Of a stretch of DNA of 64,000 bases, positions 1 through 11,608 are shown one piece after another. The translations under genes and the position numbers were made by a program. Source of the stretch: Mayamaea pseudoterrestris (lineage: Eukaryota; Bacillariophyta; Bacillariophyceae; Sellaphorales; Sellaphoraceae). The stretch covers positions 124,001-188,000 of the forward strand of contig BROI01000007.1 of the NCBI GenBank assembly GCA_027923505.1, read 5' to 3'. Every line of letters begins with the position of its first letter. The stretch's first letter is position 1. The notes beneath the pieces are model-generated. The model did not search any database and was not told the DNA's origin. It saw only the letters and a list, made by a program, of their open reading frames with translations.

Positions 1-1807
1 TCCAAGTCGTGCGGGTGTAAGGGTCATCAGCGACATTGAGCATTCTAACTTGCTCGATGAGGCAATGGCGGGCGAAAACATAGTATCAGGTGTGCACTCC
101 CATTCAACCAGCATGTTTGGTATATCGAATATCGGTGCATGTTGCAAGTCAGCCGCGGGACAGGACGGACAAAACAAAAGTTTGAGTTGTGAGCTTCAGC
201 GGAAATCGTATAGGTCGTCGCGACGAGCTGATCGGTCGTCACGCATATTTGACACCTCGAACAATTCGCAGACATTCATAAATCCATTGCGTTGGTGGCA
301 ACATCACTATGGAAAGAATGCCCTGGTGCTATTGACGCCAGATTGAATGGAGCGCTTGAGACTATTCCTGCTCACTTGTCGGGTTGCAGTCCCGTTGAGC
401 AAAACCGGTTTGCACTTGGGGAAGCTACCGGTTGATGTTGATGACATTTTACCAGAAGTTGTAATTGATATGCTTGAAAGTTGCAGCCAGACCTTGGTGC
501 CGTGAGGACGTCAGAAAACCTGATGCTGTTCCGATCACGTCACTAACAGCATTAACGGGAGCCGCTGTTGCTAGCTCGATTTTGCAGGAGGAGGAATTTG
601 CGACGAAGGATTTATACGACAACGAAATATCCTCGCCAACCAAACCAGAGATTCTCCTCACGAAATCTGAACATTCGAGCATTGAGAATGATTACGCCGC
701 TGACTTGGTGAACAATTTGTTCGGAAGACCAGAGCCAGGTGACTCTTCGCACATGGAGAACAAACCAACGGAGGAGATGCTAATGAATTCTCTGGGCTTT
801 GCCATGGATACCGTGCAAGATGCTTGTCAAGCTGACCTCTCTCGTGAGTACACAAAAGTTTAAATGGCGATGGTACTAAATATCTAACCCGTTTGACCTC
901 ATCGATTTGAAGGCAATCGACACAGACACGCTGCTTTGTAAGCTAATGTCTGACAACAATGACAAAATTCTTCGCTGCGTATCTGACAAACTAGAAATGA
1001 GGCAGGCAATGATGGATTGACAGCAGTATGTTCAGTTACTACCTGCGCAATGAAAAAGAATGCCGGAGAAAAGACGGGGGTCTTCAGATGGAGGAAGAGG
1101 CAACTATATACTGCCGCAGGCTTGTGACTATTTCGCCTTCTTTTAGCAAAGTTTCCAGGAAAGCTTGCGCGAGAACGATGCTAGAAAGGTAGCTGAAACT
1201 GAACTATTGCCACATGCGAGTAAAGCCGTGTTGATGCACGAACAAGCGTCCAAGATGTTGCACACGACAAGAAAATTATGATATCGCATGCAACGAGTGA
1301 GACTGCTTCCAGCGCGGTTTCTGACGACGGGCGTTTGTCACCAGTACTATTCTTAGCTAAGCTGAGAAACATGGGCGTTGTAGTGTTGAAGCTTGGAAGC
1401 CGCAACAAATGGCAAAGTCGTGTCTTGGTAGCTTCGCGCGAGAACGATGAGAGTGTGAGCAATAACATCACCATTCCAAAGGCGCTTCTCTGGTTGAAAG
1501 CTTTTGATGATAAACTACGCACTGCCTCAAATATTAAGGAACTACCAGTAGGTCATGGCGGGATGATCGTGTCCGAGCTTGTAACGGCTGAAATGGGTTT
1601 CGGCGAGACCTCGCTTCCTCCAATCCCGAGACGATTCTTGGCTAATATTCCGCTTGCTTCAGAGTGCTGGTGACTTGCAAACAGATATAGGGGGAGAGAA
1701 TAGTTGCCTTGACATTCAACGATCGGGCAGACGCCGACATGTTTACCGCTGCTGTGCACGTCCTGGCAGAAAAAGTTACAAATACTGACGCTGAGATCGA
1801 AATCTGA
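1..1807 (+). pseudogene. Decayed protein-coding gene of unknown function, possibly ending in a PH-like domain
   Basis: No single frame is open through this stretch, but successive segments look coding in shifting frames. The clearest are around 300-435, 465-845, 1150-1275, 1278-1673 and 1690-1807. The last two segments carry a KWQ-R-V pattern and then a VALTFNDRADADMF-type strand and helix ending at a stop at 1805-1807, which resembles the start and end of a PH-like fold. At least four frame changes would be needed to read it through, and only one junction, near 848, looks like an intron donor. I therefore read it as a pseudogene whose 5' end lies outside the window. Unrecognised introns or sequence errors are the alternative. 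I do not recognise the family. Confidence 0.45.
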
Positions 1808-2024
1808 TACTCGTAAATGTGTTGAAAAAGGCAGTAGAGAAGAAATTGATATAGATACTATGTATATACGTACGGTATTATATGCAAATGTCTACCGTTT
1901 AGGTAGAATATTTTTGGTTGCACCGATAGGTAATGTCTTTTCATTGCCGCATTATATATTTTGTCGAAACTGCGCCTCGCACGCAACCCATTTTTTAAAC
2001 TGCTACTGTACTACATACTTGGCA

Positions 2025-2738
2025 ATGGCTACTGACACAATCAAAGCGTTTGTCAGCTTGTTTTACATCCTTATGGCTGGATCTCTCGTCTCGGCCAATG
2101 GTGTTGCTGCTGGAGTTATTCACGGCAGACTTCAGTACCCCGACAAGCGACCATTCATGGAGTCGGCCCACATTTCGCTAAATCATGACGAACAACACAC
2201 TTATTCTCGATCGGATGGAAGCTTTACTTTCTTCAATGTCAAACCTGGGGTACATGTAGTTGATGTTCACGACCAGCTGTACCATTTCAGCCAGATAAAA
2301 TGCCAGTTTTTGGAGGAAAGTATGGACAAACCCACCTGCATTGAATATATTTTCCCTGGCTCGCACAAGCTGGAGACGACGCACCCGCTGGTGGTAAATG
2401 CTCTGGCTAGTATTGAATATTTTGATGCCAAACGAGGCTTTTCAATTCTTTCTATAATCAAGAACCCGATGGTGCTCATGATGTTGTTCTCCGTTGGGAT
2501 GATGTACTTTATGCCGTGAGTTTGCTGGTTGGATCTTATTCAGTGATGGGTATTGTCTGTGACCTAACTCTTTTCGCTTTTTCGTCGCAGTAAAATGATG
2601 GAGGGCATGGACCCAGAAGAGAAGGCAAAATTTAAACAGCAAATGGCAATGCAAAGCGATCCGCAAAGAATGATAAAAGAGTTTTTCGGCGATGCCGCCG
2701 GTGGAAAGGACGACACAAAGACGATACCGAATAAGTAA
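2025..2738 (+). CDS. EMC7: ER membrane protein complex subunit 7 (EMC7)
   Basis: Two exons, 2025-2515 and 2591-2738, give about 212 residues. The 75-nt GT-AG intron splits a Pro codon. The N-terminus is a signal peptide (MATDTIKAFVSLFYILMAG), followed by the EMC7 beta-sandwich domain (DUF2012) at roughly residues 28-140, with the typical S-R-x-D-G-x-F-x-F pattern of carboxypeptidase-regulatory-like folds. A transmembrane helix follows near residues 140-163, then a short cytosolic Met- and Lys-rich tail. EMC inserts tail-anchored and multipass proteins into the ER membrane, and EMC7 is its lumenal peripheral subunit. I chose the ATG at 2025 because it begins the signal peptide; an in-frame ATG at 1860 would add 55 unlikely residues. 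It converges on the NFU gene with a 34-bp gap. Confidence 0.88.
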
Positions 2739-2772
2739 TGCTGCAGCTACCCACATAATAATAACATGATTA

Positions 2773-3987
2773 TTAATTTTCACCCATGACGAAGTTGACC
2801 TTGTTTAGTAGAGGAATATCCAGCAAAGCAAGCTCGAGACCACCTCTGACTTTACTAGCGCCGCGAAACTGAATATCAACGACACCGGTCGTCGCATCGA
2901 CGTTGACAACATCACACTGACCTCCCATGGCAAGTATTGCAGGCAGACGTCGGTTCACTTCGTCTTCGACGACCTTCCATGTCAACTCAGACGGCTTGTC
3001 TGCATCAGATTCCACTCGTATAACTTGTTGCAGATCGGCAAAATTTTCTTTTAGTGTCCTCTCAATTCCCATTTGCATAGTCACCGTGCTACTTTCGCAG
3101 GATCCGCACGCCCCTTCCAGTTTCAAATAGACATTTTTCTCGTTCTCGTCCACACGTTCCACCTTGACGTTTCCTCCGTCTGCTATCAGATATGGCCGCA
3201 CTTCATTTAGCACTCGATCAACGTTTTCCAACGTCAATACTAGATCCATGTCTTTTGGCATATCTGATTTAGCCAAGGCGCTATCGAAGGGTGAAACAAC
3301 GGCCTCGTCGGGTGCCGCGTCCTTGTGACGAATGTAAACTATATCCTTGGCTTCTGTCGTGCGTGCTGCGAGCAAATCAGCCTCTTCTCGGTCAAAGTCG
3401 TCATCGTCATCGTCGTCATCGTCGTGTTCATTGTCGTATAAGTATTCCATGACATCCACGTTCCATGCTTTTAAATTTGCACCGGCTTGATCAGCGAGAT
3501 CCCTCCAATCCTTGACTACCTGTTGCATGGCGATCGGTTCTGGCGTTGAAAACGTTAATGACCTTATATAAGCTACTTGCTCTGTCCCATGCTTTTCTGA
3601 GTGGTTTTGGAGACTCTGCATCAAGTCTTGGGTCACACCGACGTATACACACATGTCCCATCCATTCGAACCACGTTGGTAGTAGGCATTCATGACGGCG
3701 TAAACGGCAGCAACTCTGTGACCCTTGATACCACCCATCAAGATCTTGTACGGAAGGACTCGCTTACCGTCAAGATTAGGTGTGGGCGAAGACTTGCTTG
3801 TTATAGTGTCATTTGAGGACTGTGACTGAGCAGTATATAAAAGCGTGGATTGATCATGATGGTATTGACGAATTCTCGGCGACAGAAAGGCAAAACCTGC
3901 CAACGATCTGGAAGGCTTTACTGAAAATCCTCTGGTGGACAAAACGATACTTAATAGAGCGAACAGCGTCATGTATATACAAGGCAT
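2773..3987 (-). CDS. Plastid NFU-type iron-sulfur scaffold with two NFU domains and an N-terminal GIY-YIG-like domain
   Basis: 404 residues in one exon. The N-terminus is a signal peptide ending STRG|FSV, a diatom plastid cleavage context. Residues about 78-180 have a VYAV...VYVGVT...H pattern like a GIY-YIG fold, without the usual catalytic Arg. A run of about nine Asp residues follows. The first NFU domain (about 255-335) keeps the CGSC motif that holds an Fe-S cluster. The second (about 343-402) has the fold but no CxxC. This CxxC-plus-degenerate pair is the arrangement of plant plastid NFU1-3, which pass Fe-S clusters to photosystem I and other stromal proteins. The NFU call is firm; the GIY-YIG reading is inference. 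Confidence 0.87.
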   Translation of the reverse strand: MPCIYMTLFALLSIVLSTRGFSVKPSRSLAGFAFLSPRIRQYHHDQSTLLYTAQSQSSNDTITSKSSPTPNLDGKRVLPYKILMGGIKGHRVAAVYAVMNAYYQRGSNGWDMCVYVGVTQDLMQSLQNHSEKHGTEQVAYIRSLTFSTPEPIAMQQVVKDWRDLADQAGANLKAWNVDVMEYLYDNEHDDDDDDDDDFDREEADLLAARTTEAKDIVYIRHKDAAPDEAVVSPFDSALAKSDMPKDMDLVLTLENVDRVLNEVRPYLIADGGNVKVERVDENEKNVYLKLEGACGSCESSTVTMQMGIERTLKENFADLQQVIRVESDADKPSELTWKVVEDEVNRRLPAILAMGGQCDVVNVDATTGVVDIQFRGASKVRGGLELALLDIPLLNKVNFVMGEN

Positions 3988-4252
3988 GTTGTTGATTATG
4001 GCGACGGGAGCAAGTCGAGGATGCTAGTGATGATGGACGAGAAAAAGTAGTGTCGTCCTCAATGGAGCTTTGTCGACGAAATCTGTCGCTTCGGTTTTGC
4101 TGTGACGCAGACTACGTACCGATCAATTGCAGCACTACAGCACCGGCACTTCTAATTGTGCTTGATTTATAAAACTTCCTCTGACATTGAAGACTATCAG
4201 TGGATCCGGTTTATTTCCTATCAGTAGCTTGCAAGTTACTCATTGCAACAGT

Positions 4253-5251
4253 TCAGCGATTCGGCAGCAGCAACGCTTCGTGTCGCTCCTTCGTCGCTCG
4301 TTTCTGCAAGTCCATCCACTCTTGAGTAGCCTGCATGGTTCTTTCCTTGCACATCATTAAGCATGATGATTTAGTGATTTTGGTACGCGGCGCAGGAAAG
4401 TAGTCCAACAATTCGACATGGTCCGGCAGGGATCGCTTCGGACAAGACGTGTTTCGGTCGGCATGGCGGGTATCATCCTCCACAAGACCATTGGAATATG
4501 AAGATTGCATGTCATCGGCAATATTATTGAGTAGGTTAAAAACGTCGCGGCCTTGCGCCGAGCTCGGATCGGACGATGGAAGTTCCAAAACGGCAATTAA
4601 AGACTGCACCCCTTCATGAGCGCTGCGCATGAAATGTTGCCTTCGCCGACAAAATGAAGGCGAGTGAGACCCGTCACTGCTGCTGTTCTTTGTTGGTGAA
4701 ACGAAGCTATCCCTGCTCCTTGTTGCGCTCGAAGAATCATGGAACATAGTCGCTGACCCATCTGATATATTTGGCATGGAGGGTCGTATCGTAGCCGATG
4801 CAATCAGATTTTCAAGCTGCAACTGGAACGCACTGTACTTATCTTTGAGATCTTGTACATCGTCTTTCATACAAAATAAGCGAAAGTTGCAGCATGCGAA
4901 GCGCAAAAGAATGCTTTGAGGCAGATTGTGGTCGTTGTCTTTTCCTCCAACAAGTACAGTCAAAATCTGCGACCAGTCCACGAAGTAGACACGCCCTGCT
5001 GCAAACTTGATACATACTTTTGCTTCATTTATATAAACCTGGCATGAAGATATACCGGGATCATTGTTGAAAGAAACACCACTTGCATCAAAACAAGCAA
5101 CACCGCTGCCTTCCACTTCGACGGAAAGCTCGTGATCACGGAGCAAAATATGCCTTGGTTCTACAAGAAAAGGGTCGTCATCTCGGTTAGAGTTGGAAAT
5201 TCGGAGCGGCACAAGAAAAGGTAGAGCGCTTAGAAAAGAGTGGCGATCCAT
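4253..5251 (-). CDS. Unknown conserved-looking protein with a PH-like N-terminal half
   Basis: 332 residues, single exon, ATG at 5251. I do not recognise a family. Residues about 30-150 alternate beta-type strands and end in a helix (DLKDKYSAFQLQLENLIAS), as in PH or GRAM-like folds. Residues 155-290 are Ser-rich and probably disordered. The last 40 residues form a charged helix (QEWMDLQKRATKERHEALL). There is no signal peptide or membrane segment. It stands head to head with CNOT4, 250 bp apart, so the two may share a promoter region. It is long and free of in-frame stops, so it is probably a real gene, but its function is open. Confidence 0.6.
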   Translation of the reverse strand: MDRHSFLSALPFLVPLRISNSNRDDDPFLVEPRHILLRDHELSVEVEGSGVACFDASGVSFNNDPGISSCQVYINEAKVCIKFAAGRVYFVDWSQILTVLVGGKDNDHNLPQSILLRFACCNFRLFCMKDDVQDLKDKYSAFQLQLENLIASATIRPSMPNISDGSATMFHDSSSATRSRDSFVSPTKNSSSDGSHSPSFCRRRQHFMRSAHEGVQSLIAVLELPSSDPSSAQGRDVFNLLNNIADDMQSSYSNGLVEDDTRHADRNTSCPKRSLPDHVELLDYFPAPRTKITKSSCLMMCKERTMQATQEWMDLQKRATKERHEALLLPNR

Positions 5252-5501
5252 AGCGGAGTCTGCATTGCGAGAATCAGCAAGCTTTCGTCATGGTCGTCGC
5301 GCGCTGAAATTCGGATGACTCGAGTCGTCATTCTTGCGTCACCAATGCGTCATGTTTCCGTTCGCAACTGTCTCACCACGACTCGAACACATTCTCCACC
5401 ACGACGCGCGTTGGTTGCCGCGCCTGGCACACAGCATGAGGCTGCAACCAACTCATCTACAGCTTCCCTTAGTCTATATCAGTGAAAGTTAACGAGCAAT
5501 C

Positions 5502-7848
5502 ATGGACGATGTAAGATAATATTTAGATGTGTCTGGTGTCTGTTATTGATCACTGTGAAGTTGCTTCCGATGTCCTACGCATAGAAAGAGTCAGTCGCAT
5601 TCGCTTCTTCGCTCACATCCTCCTTTTCGCTGCTCGTCTTTCTCTTTCTATAACGTTTTAGTCCGATTTCGTCTGCCCGCTTTGCTGTGAAGAGCTTGAC
5701 ATCTCTGATCGCGAATTTTATCCTTGCAAATGTGGCTATCAAGTTTGTATGTGGTGTTGGCACCGAATACGCGAGTCTGAGAGTGGTCTTTGTCCTGCCT
5801 GTCGTACACCCTATGGAGAAGACCCGCATCAATTTAGTGCAGTCGACGTTGAAGATGTTCTAAAAGCCAATAAGGAGAAGGAGGTTGCCGCGAAAAAGGA
5901 GCGGGACAAGCTGCGACAGAACAATTTTGATGGAGATGACGACCATGCCTTGCCAATTCCTAGTGATCGAACGCAACTGGCGAACATGAGAGTCATTCGC
6001 CGGAATCTGGTATATGCGGTGGGACTTCCAATACAGATAGCAACAGAAGAAATTTTGAAGAAGCCAGAATATTTTGGGCAGTATGGGAAGATTTACAAAA
6101 TTGTTATTAACCGAGCGCAGACGCAAGGTACTGATCCGAAACGAGCCACGGCAAGCGCATATATCACTTTTGTCCACAAGGAGGATACTCTTGCATGCAT
6201 TTTAGCGCTGGACGGCTTTTATATGGAGAATAAGAATGTTAGAGCTTCTTATGGGACTTCGAAATACTGTTCCGCTTTTATCAAAAACGTTAGATGCAAC
6301 AATCCAGAGTGTACTTATCTGCACGAAATGGGAGCTGGTGAGGATACATTCACTAAGCAAGAAATTCAAGCTGGTTACGTGACGAGCGGTCGAGATGTCC
6401 TCGCTCGACAGCAGCAGATTGTTGCTGAACAACTGAGGCTTGGAGCAGTCACAGGTACGCCTCGCAAACGAATTGGCTGCGGCGGGCCGTCGGGCACTGG
6501 ACGTGCTAGCAATAGTCCAATTTTTCCTCCTCCAGAATTTGATGAACCTGTCAAGCTCGCCGCAATGAACATTCCTCCTCCTTTTGGAAATGTCCCTCGG
6601 TCAATGACAACTGGTGGCATCAGCACGTTGACGGCCTCGACGGTGCCTGCAAAATTGGGTCGCGCGGCTTCCATCACTTCATCTTTAACGACTGCAGAAA
6701 AGAGCCCGACGCTGGGTTCGGCAGCCCCTTCAAGCCTTCTTGCTGGGGCGCAGAAGAACGTACAAAGTGTTGCGCCTCTGGCAACCACAGTAGCTTCGGT
6801 TGTTGCTGGCGCCGGTCGGCCCAGTAAGTCGGACGTATCAGATACGCACATTACTTTGACTCCTCTTACTCCTCTTAAACGCAACTCAAAGTCGACGCGC
6901 ATTGCAGCTGGAGCTCCTGCGCAGCCAAGTGGAGCGGAAATGAAAAGCGGTTCGAATCGCAACGGCACGAGCAAAAAGCAATACGAAAGCATGTCATATG
7001 GTGAGTCTATGGATTCTGAAACGTTGGGCAGCGAAGAAAGTATTATTGGAGGTGATGTGATTGGACCGCCATCATCGAAACCGCGCCATGCTATTTCAAA
7101 CTCAAGTTTCGATTCCCTCGCCGGACTGTCGTCGCCATTGGATCCTGTTGCATCATTGGGTGGCCAAGATTTTTGTCTCGGTAATCATCAGAGGAGTGCC
7201 AGTACCCTTGGAGGAGATGTATTTACAGGTCGATTGCCTAACAGTTCGGCGATCGGCAGTAAAAAAGACCGATGGAATTCAGGGTCCGGGCGTGGAGCAG
7301 CTGCTTCTGGTGACATGTGGACCAATTCTTCTTCGTTCCCATCTAACGACCCGGGACATGCATTAATTGGAGGTAGCATTATTGGTGGGTCAACGGTTCC
7401 GTTACATAGTCCTGGAAATAGCAGCTCCGCCTTAGCTTCCATGCTTGGTATTAGTCTGCCGACAGGTTCAGGATCTCTGGCATCGTCTGGCGATATGTGG
7501 GTAACAACACGCGGGCCGTCCGCGCTCTCGGCTTTGAACAATAGTGCAGCGCCTATCAACGACACGATGGCCAGTCATCAGAACACCGTCAGCGGAAGCT
7601 CTTCAATTGGAGGCGTTCCGATTGGAGGTAATTTTTTGGGGTCAGTCGGAACGATCGGCGGTGGCAGCAACAAAAATGATATCGCTCTTTTGCAAAGTTT
7701 GCTGCCGGGTGTCCATATTACTGCTGGTGACGATAGCGTTTTCGGAAGGGCATCAAGTTGGAGCAATAATAGTAGCGGACAACGTTTGGATCCCGTCGGA
7801 CCAAGCAATTCGCAGCAGGACCCTCGACGCGGACAAGGTATTTGGTAA
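5502..7848 (+). CDS. CNOT4: CNOT4-type RING E3 ubiquitin ligase of the CCR4-NOT complex
   Basis: Exons 5502-5510 and 5662-7848 give about 731 residues. Exon 1 encodes only Met-Asp-Asp; a 151-nt GT-AG intron follows. Exon 2 starts with a C4C4 RING (CPLC...PCKCGYQVCMWCWHRI...CPAC, about residues 8-51) that closely matches human CNOT4 and yeast Not4, including the PYGEDP tail. Next come a basic linker, an RRM (about 112-195; LVYAVGLP, PEYFGQYGKI) and a CCCH zinc finger (YCSAFIKN...C-x5-C-x3-H). The remaining 480 residues are Ser/Gly/Thr-rich and disordered. The protein acts in mRNA decay and co-translational quality control in cytoplasm and nucleus. Confidence 0.93.
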
Positions 7849-8072
7849 CTACCATTAGCAGTAGGCGATAATGAAATGTGAGGAAGGTGGATAGGACAGA
7901 ATGGATAGCAATGGATAGTAAATAGTAGTAATGGGGTCGTGGATCAAAGTTAGATAACAGTATAGTCAGCATCCAGGCCTGGGTTCGGTAATAGCATGTC
8001 GTTTACATTGTATCTGACGTGAATCCACTAGGAGCTGAGACATAACCTTTCACACTAAGCATTGTTATTACG

Positions 8073-9985
8073 CTATACTATCTTTGATGCGCTTATTCGC
8101 GGCGTTACAAAGCGAGCTCGCGCTCGCTTTTGTTTCAAGCCATCAGCTTTCTCTCGAGAATCCAAAGGATGTCTCTTTCTTGTTCGCTTAAAAGGTATGT
8201 ACAACACATCATTGTCGCTGATTACTTGCGCTAATATCTTCTCAGGTGTCTCTTCCGGAAGCTGAAGCATTTTTGCCGTGGATGCCGACAAAGCTTGCAA
8301 CGCAACGCTGGGATGATAATTGAACTTAAGTAAAGCGAGCTCCCATGCCGCCGTAGCAAAAACGTTGCTTTGTTCTGGGTCGTCGGAACAAGGGTCGTAC
8401 TGACCCGACATAATTACATCCTCCTCATTTTCTAACAGCTGTTGCGTGCAGTCATATCGCGTTATAAGCTGTCGGTTGAACGCGAGCAGGGGCGCCGCCC
8501 CATGCGGAAAGCTAGATACTGCAACTGTACAGATGCGTTTGACAAACGCAGCTATTCGTGTTGTGGAAAACTCACGTCTTCTCAGAAATGCCGCTTCTAG
8601 ACATCTCAAAATAGTTGTCATGACATTCCTGTCAATCTCATCCGAACACAAACGACGCAATTGCTTATAGAGCGGTTGAAGATATTCCTTCGGGTCAATC
8701 TGAAGTTCCTTGCCCGGGCCATGTAACATTTGAAACGCAGCGAGCACACAATTAAGTGCTGCATCCACCGGAAGAGCATCGACATCACGCAAGAGCGACT
8801 TAAACACTTCCAACAAATCCATCACCGTATCAATATTGATTAAGTGCGCATACTTTGCCAAACCATCCAGAGCGACAGGAAGGAGTTCTTTTATGTGCGA
8901 GGAACTAAGGTTGTCGCTTTTTAAAATGCGGAAGTAAGTCAGTGTCACCGATTCTAGCATATCAGACTGGCACCGCGCAAGTTGGAGTTTGTCGACCGTA
9001 GCTTGACTCTCTCTGAGTTCTGCCGCGATCTCAGCACTCTCTTTGTCCTTCTTACGCTTCTTCGCATTCTGTTGCGCCATAATCTTGGCAGCTTGCGCTT
9101 CATCGTCATGGACTCGAAGAGGCAAGGCGCGAAATGTTTGTAACACGTTTGAACGAATCTTAAAACCTCTGTCTTTAATCAGCTTGGCCACTTGTCGCGT
9201 TGTCTCCGACGCTACTTCGCCCTGTGCGTCATTCTCAAACACAAATTCTATCGCGGAGCAACAACTGTGACTGACTTGATCGATCGAGTGATTCATAGCT
9301 CGAACGACAGCCGCAATGAGATTGGACCGAAAATTAAAGTGAAAGGCTGACTTGAGCAATTCGCTGAGGCAAAGAATAGCCGCTATAGCTTGTGGTGACG
9401 GATCTGCCTTGTGTTTCTGCCAAGTTGACTCCAAAAGCTTTAAATAGTCTTGGTAATGAGTGAGCAATGCGCGCTCAAAATCCCACCTGCAGAATGTATG
9501 AAGTACAAGCATTGTGCGCGACATGAGAGTATGAAATGTTTTCGCACGAATATACAATGGTTCAAATTCAAGTAAACATACATTTTTTTAGTATCCTTTG
9601 ATACCTTGACAGCCATTTCCTTTATTGAAGGCAACCGGATTCGATAAGAAGGCAGGATATCCTTAAAGACGGCCAACAGCGATAGCAGAGCCAGTTGCGA
9701 AACCGATGAATCACCTTTCGCAGACGCAAAGTTTAGGAGCTGTCGCATTTTCGACGGCAGTTTTCTTGCACGGCCTTCGCTGTCAAGATCTTCTAAAGCA
9801 GCAGCGGAAAAGGCGGATTCGGGTGCTTCCAAAATAGCCTCACTTATGTCGGCAATGAGATCGATGGGATTTTCGTCATGGGCGTTTCGACTGCTGGTGA
9901 TCAGCTTTCGCTTCTCAGTCGCTTGAGTCGATTCCAGAGCTGCTTCTTCAACTACTTTTCGTTTCTGTCTATTGAGTGTGGACAT
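8073..9985 (-). CDS. NOC3: Nucleolar complex protein 3 (NOC3), 60S ribosome biogenesis
   Basis: Exons 9985-9582 and 9486-8073 on the minus strand give about 605 residues. The 95-nt intron (donor GTATGT, acceptor TGCAG) splits the Met codon of KKMWDFE. The N-terminal domain contains the NOC3 signature (LLAVFKDILPSYRIR...KEMAVKVSKD). The second half is a CBF/Mak21 domain (SDDPEQSNVFATAAWELALL...NYHPSV). Yeast Noc3 pairs with Noc2 in nucleolar and nucleoplasmic pre-60S particles and also has a role in replication initiation. The start at MSTLNRQKRK fits a basic nucleolar protein; 43 upstream in-frame residues look non-coding. At 605 residues it is a little shorter than animal NOC3. It is head to head with the Rab gene, 240 bp apart. 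Confidence 0.9.
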
Positions 9986-10225
9986 TGCAAGGTATCGCGT
10001 TGCAGGGAGACGTGAGATGGCGACGGAGGTGATAATCAATACGAGTAAGCCGGATGGCATGCTGATCGAAACAGGAAATCCGACGGTCCATGCGTGAGTA
10101 CCGATAAGACTCAAAAGTGTGACTCATGACCCAAAAATTTGCTCGACGAAATTCGCAAGCGTGCGTCGCGTTTCACTCCAAAAGAACAAGTCACTCACTG
10201 TCAAGCGTGTTCAGACACTTACACC

Positions 10226-11150
10226 ATGGCCACCATGACACCCAATAGCCGGGTGCACCATTTCAAGCTTGTGCTACTAGGTGATACTGCCGTGGGAAAA
10301 TCGTGCTTGGTTGTCCGCTTTGTGCGCGATGAGTTCTTCGAATTTCAGGAGCCGACGATTGGAGGTAAGCGAGAATATTGCTGTAGCGGCGGGGCCTCGT
10401 ATGGCTTTATGGCGTTGCAAATGATGCTGTATTGCTCCGCTGATCAACTGCTGTCATTGCATCGTGCGATGACCTTTTTGTGCTACCACTTGTTGCACAT
10501 GTTTCGTGTTGCTGCTTTAACTTTTATTTCGTTCCGGTTCCTGCTGTCATGCGAATAAACGATCTTATGCTTGTTATTTCCTACAGCCGCTTTTCTAACG
10601 CAGACGGTTCAGCTAGACGATGCCACTGTCAAGTTCGAGATTTGGTACGTCTTTTTCGGTGATAGCAGTCACGACGTTTTGTCGGCATTCGGCATAGACG
10701 ACTGCATAATTCTTGCTCACATGTACTCGTTACGACACAAATATTAGGGACACTGCAGGGCAGGAGCGTTATCGTTCACTCGCACCAATGTACTATCGAG
10801 GAGCCTCCGCTGCGATTATTGTATACGACATTACAAATCCTGATAGCTTTGCTGGCGCCAAGAGCTGGGTCAAGGAACTCCAGCGTCGTGGCGACCCAAA
10901 CGTCGTCATTGCATTGGCCGGTAACAAAGCTGACTTGGAGAGTCGACGTAAGGTCGAATTTGAGGAGGCTAATGCATATGCCTTGGAGAATGGCATTTTG
11001 CATTTGGAGACGAGCGCCAAGAATGCAAATAATGTCAAGTCGTTATTTGTTGAGATTGCCAGAAAATTGCCCAAGGCACCTCCTCAGCCGGAGCGAGAAG
11101 CTTTTCCCATCATGGCTCAGCAGGACCCGGCGCAGCGCAATTGCTGCTAA
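10226..11150 (+). CDS. RAB5: Rab5-family small GTPase
   Basis: Three exons, 10226-10364, 10587-10644 and 10748-11150, give 199 residues. Both introns keep the frame; the first splits codon 47 and the second splits the Trp of WDTAGQ. G motifs are complete: GDTAVGKSC (P-loop), T of switch [21 protein letters not shown] (switch II, the Rab5 form), GNKADL and ETSAK. The C-terminus is CC, a double geranylgeranylation site. Rab5 controls early endosome fusion. The Ala after GDT in the P-loop is the Rab5 wild-type residue. A more divergent Rab22/Rab21-like paralogue cannot be ruled out, but [18 protein letters not shown] is close to canonical Rab5. Confidence 0.92.
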
Positions 11151-11608
11151 GCAGCTCATTGCATTGTGATTGTTCCTTGGGTCGACAAGTGAGGATATGA
11201 TTCGACAGCCAACCACGTGAAGAAGAAAGACATCATACCAATATTGCTCTGTTCACAAATTTACTAATTTTGCATTAGCATTTGCATCGTCATGTTACTA
11301 AAGCATTGTACGTATCCCTCGATGGTCGCGGGCATACGCATAAACGACTTCTTGGATGGACCAATATTCGATTGGGTAATTTATGTGCCCTGATCGTGGA
11401 ACAAAAGCCTGGTGCCCTCAATCCCGAGCGGCTCCATTTGGAAATGATCTCACCAGACGATAAGAAGCCACAGTGGTAAATATCAAGCGTCGGTCACAGT
11501 CGATGGCCTTATACTGAAAACACTACCGGTACTATACATTGGTCGGGGACGCTCGGTGAGTATACTATTGTCGTTCCGAGAAGTGGTGCGACATCCGTTT
11601 CCAGACGA
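11151..11608. other. Intergenic region upstream of SR140
   Basis: 458 bp between the Rab5 stop and the SR140 start, on the same strand. It should hold the Rab5 3' end and the SR140 promoter. A 65-codon open stretch at 11282-11479 shows no domain or splice support, so I do not call it a gene. Confidence 0.4.

Noticed and set aside
6375-6992. Long open frame antisense to CNOT4
   Set aside because: It mirrors the low-complexity Ser/Gly/Thr codons of the sense gene. Similar shadows lie opposite ArsA/GET3 and the nucleoporin.
11282-11479. 65-residue open stretch between Rab5 and SR140
   Set aside because: No domain, no splice partner and no composition typical of coding sequence.
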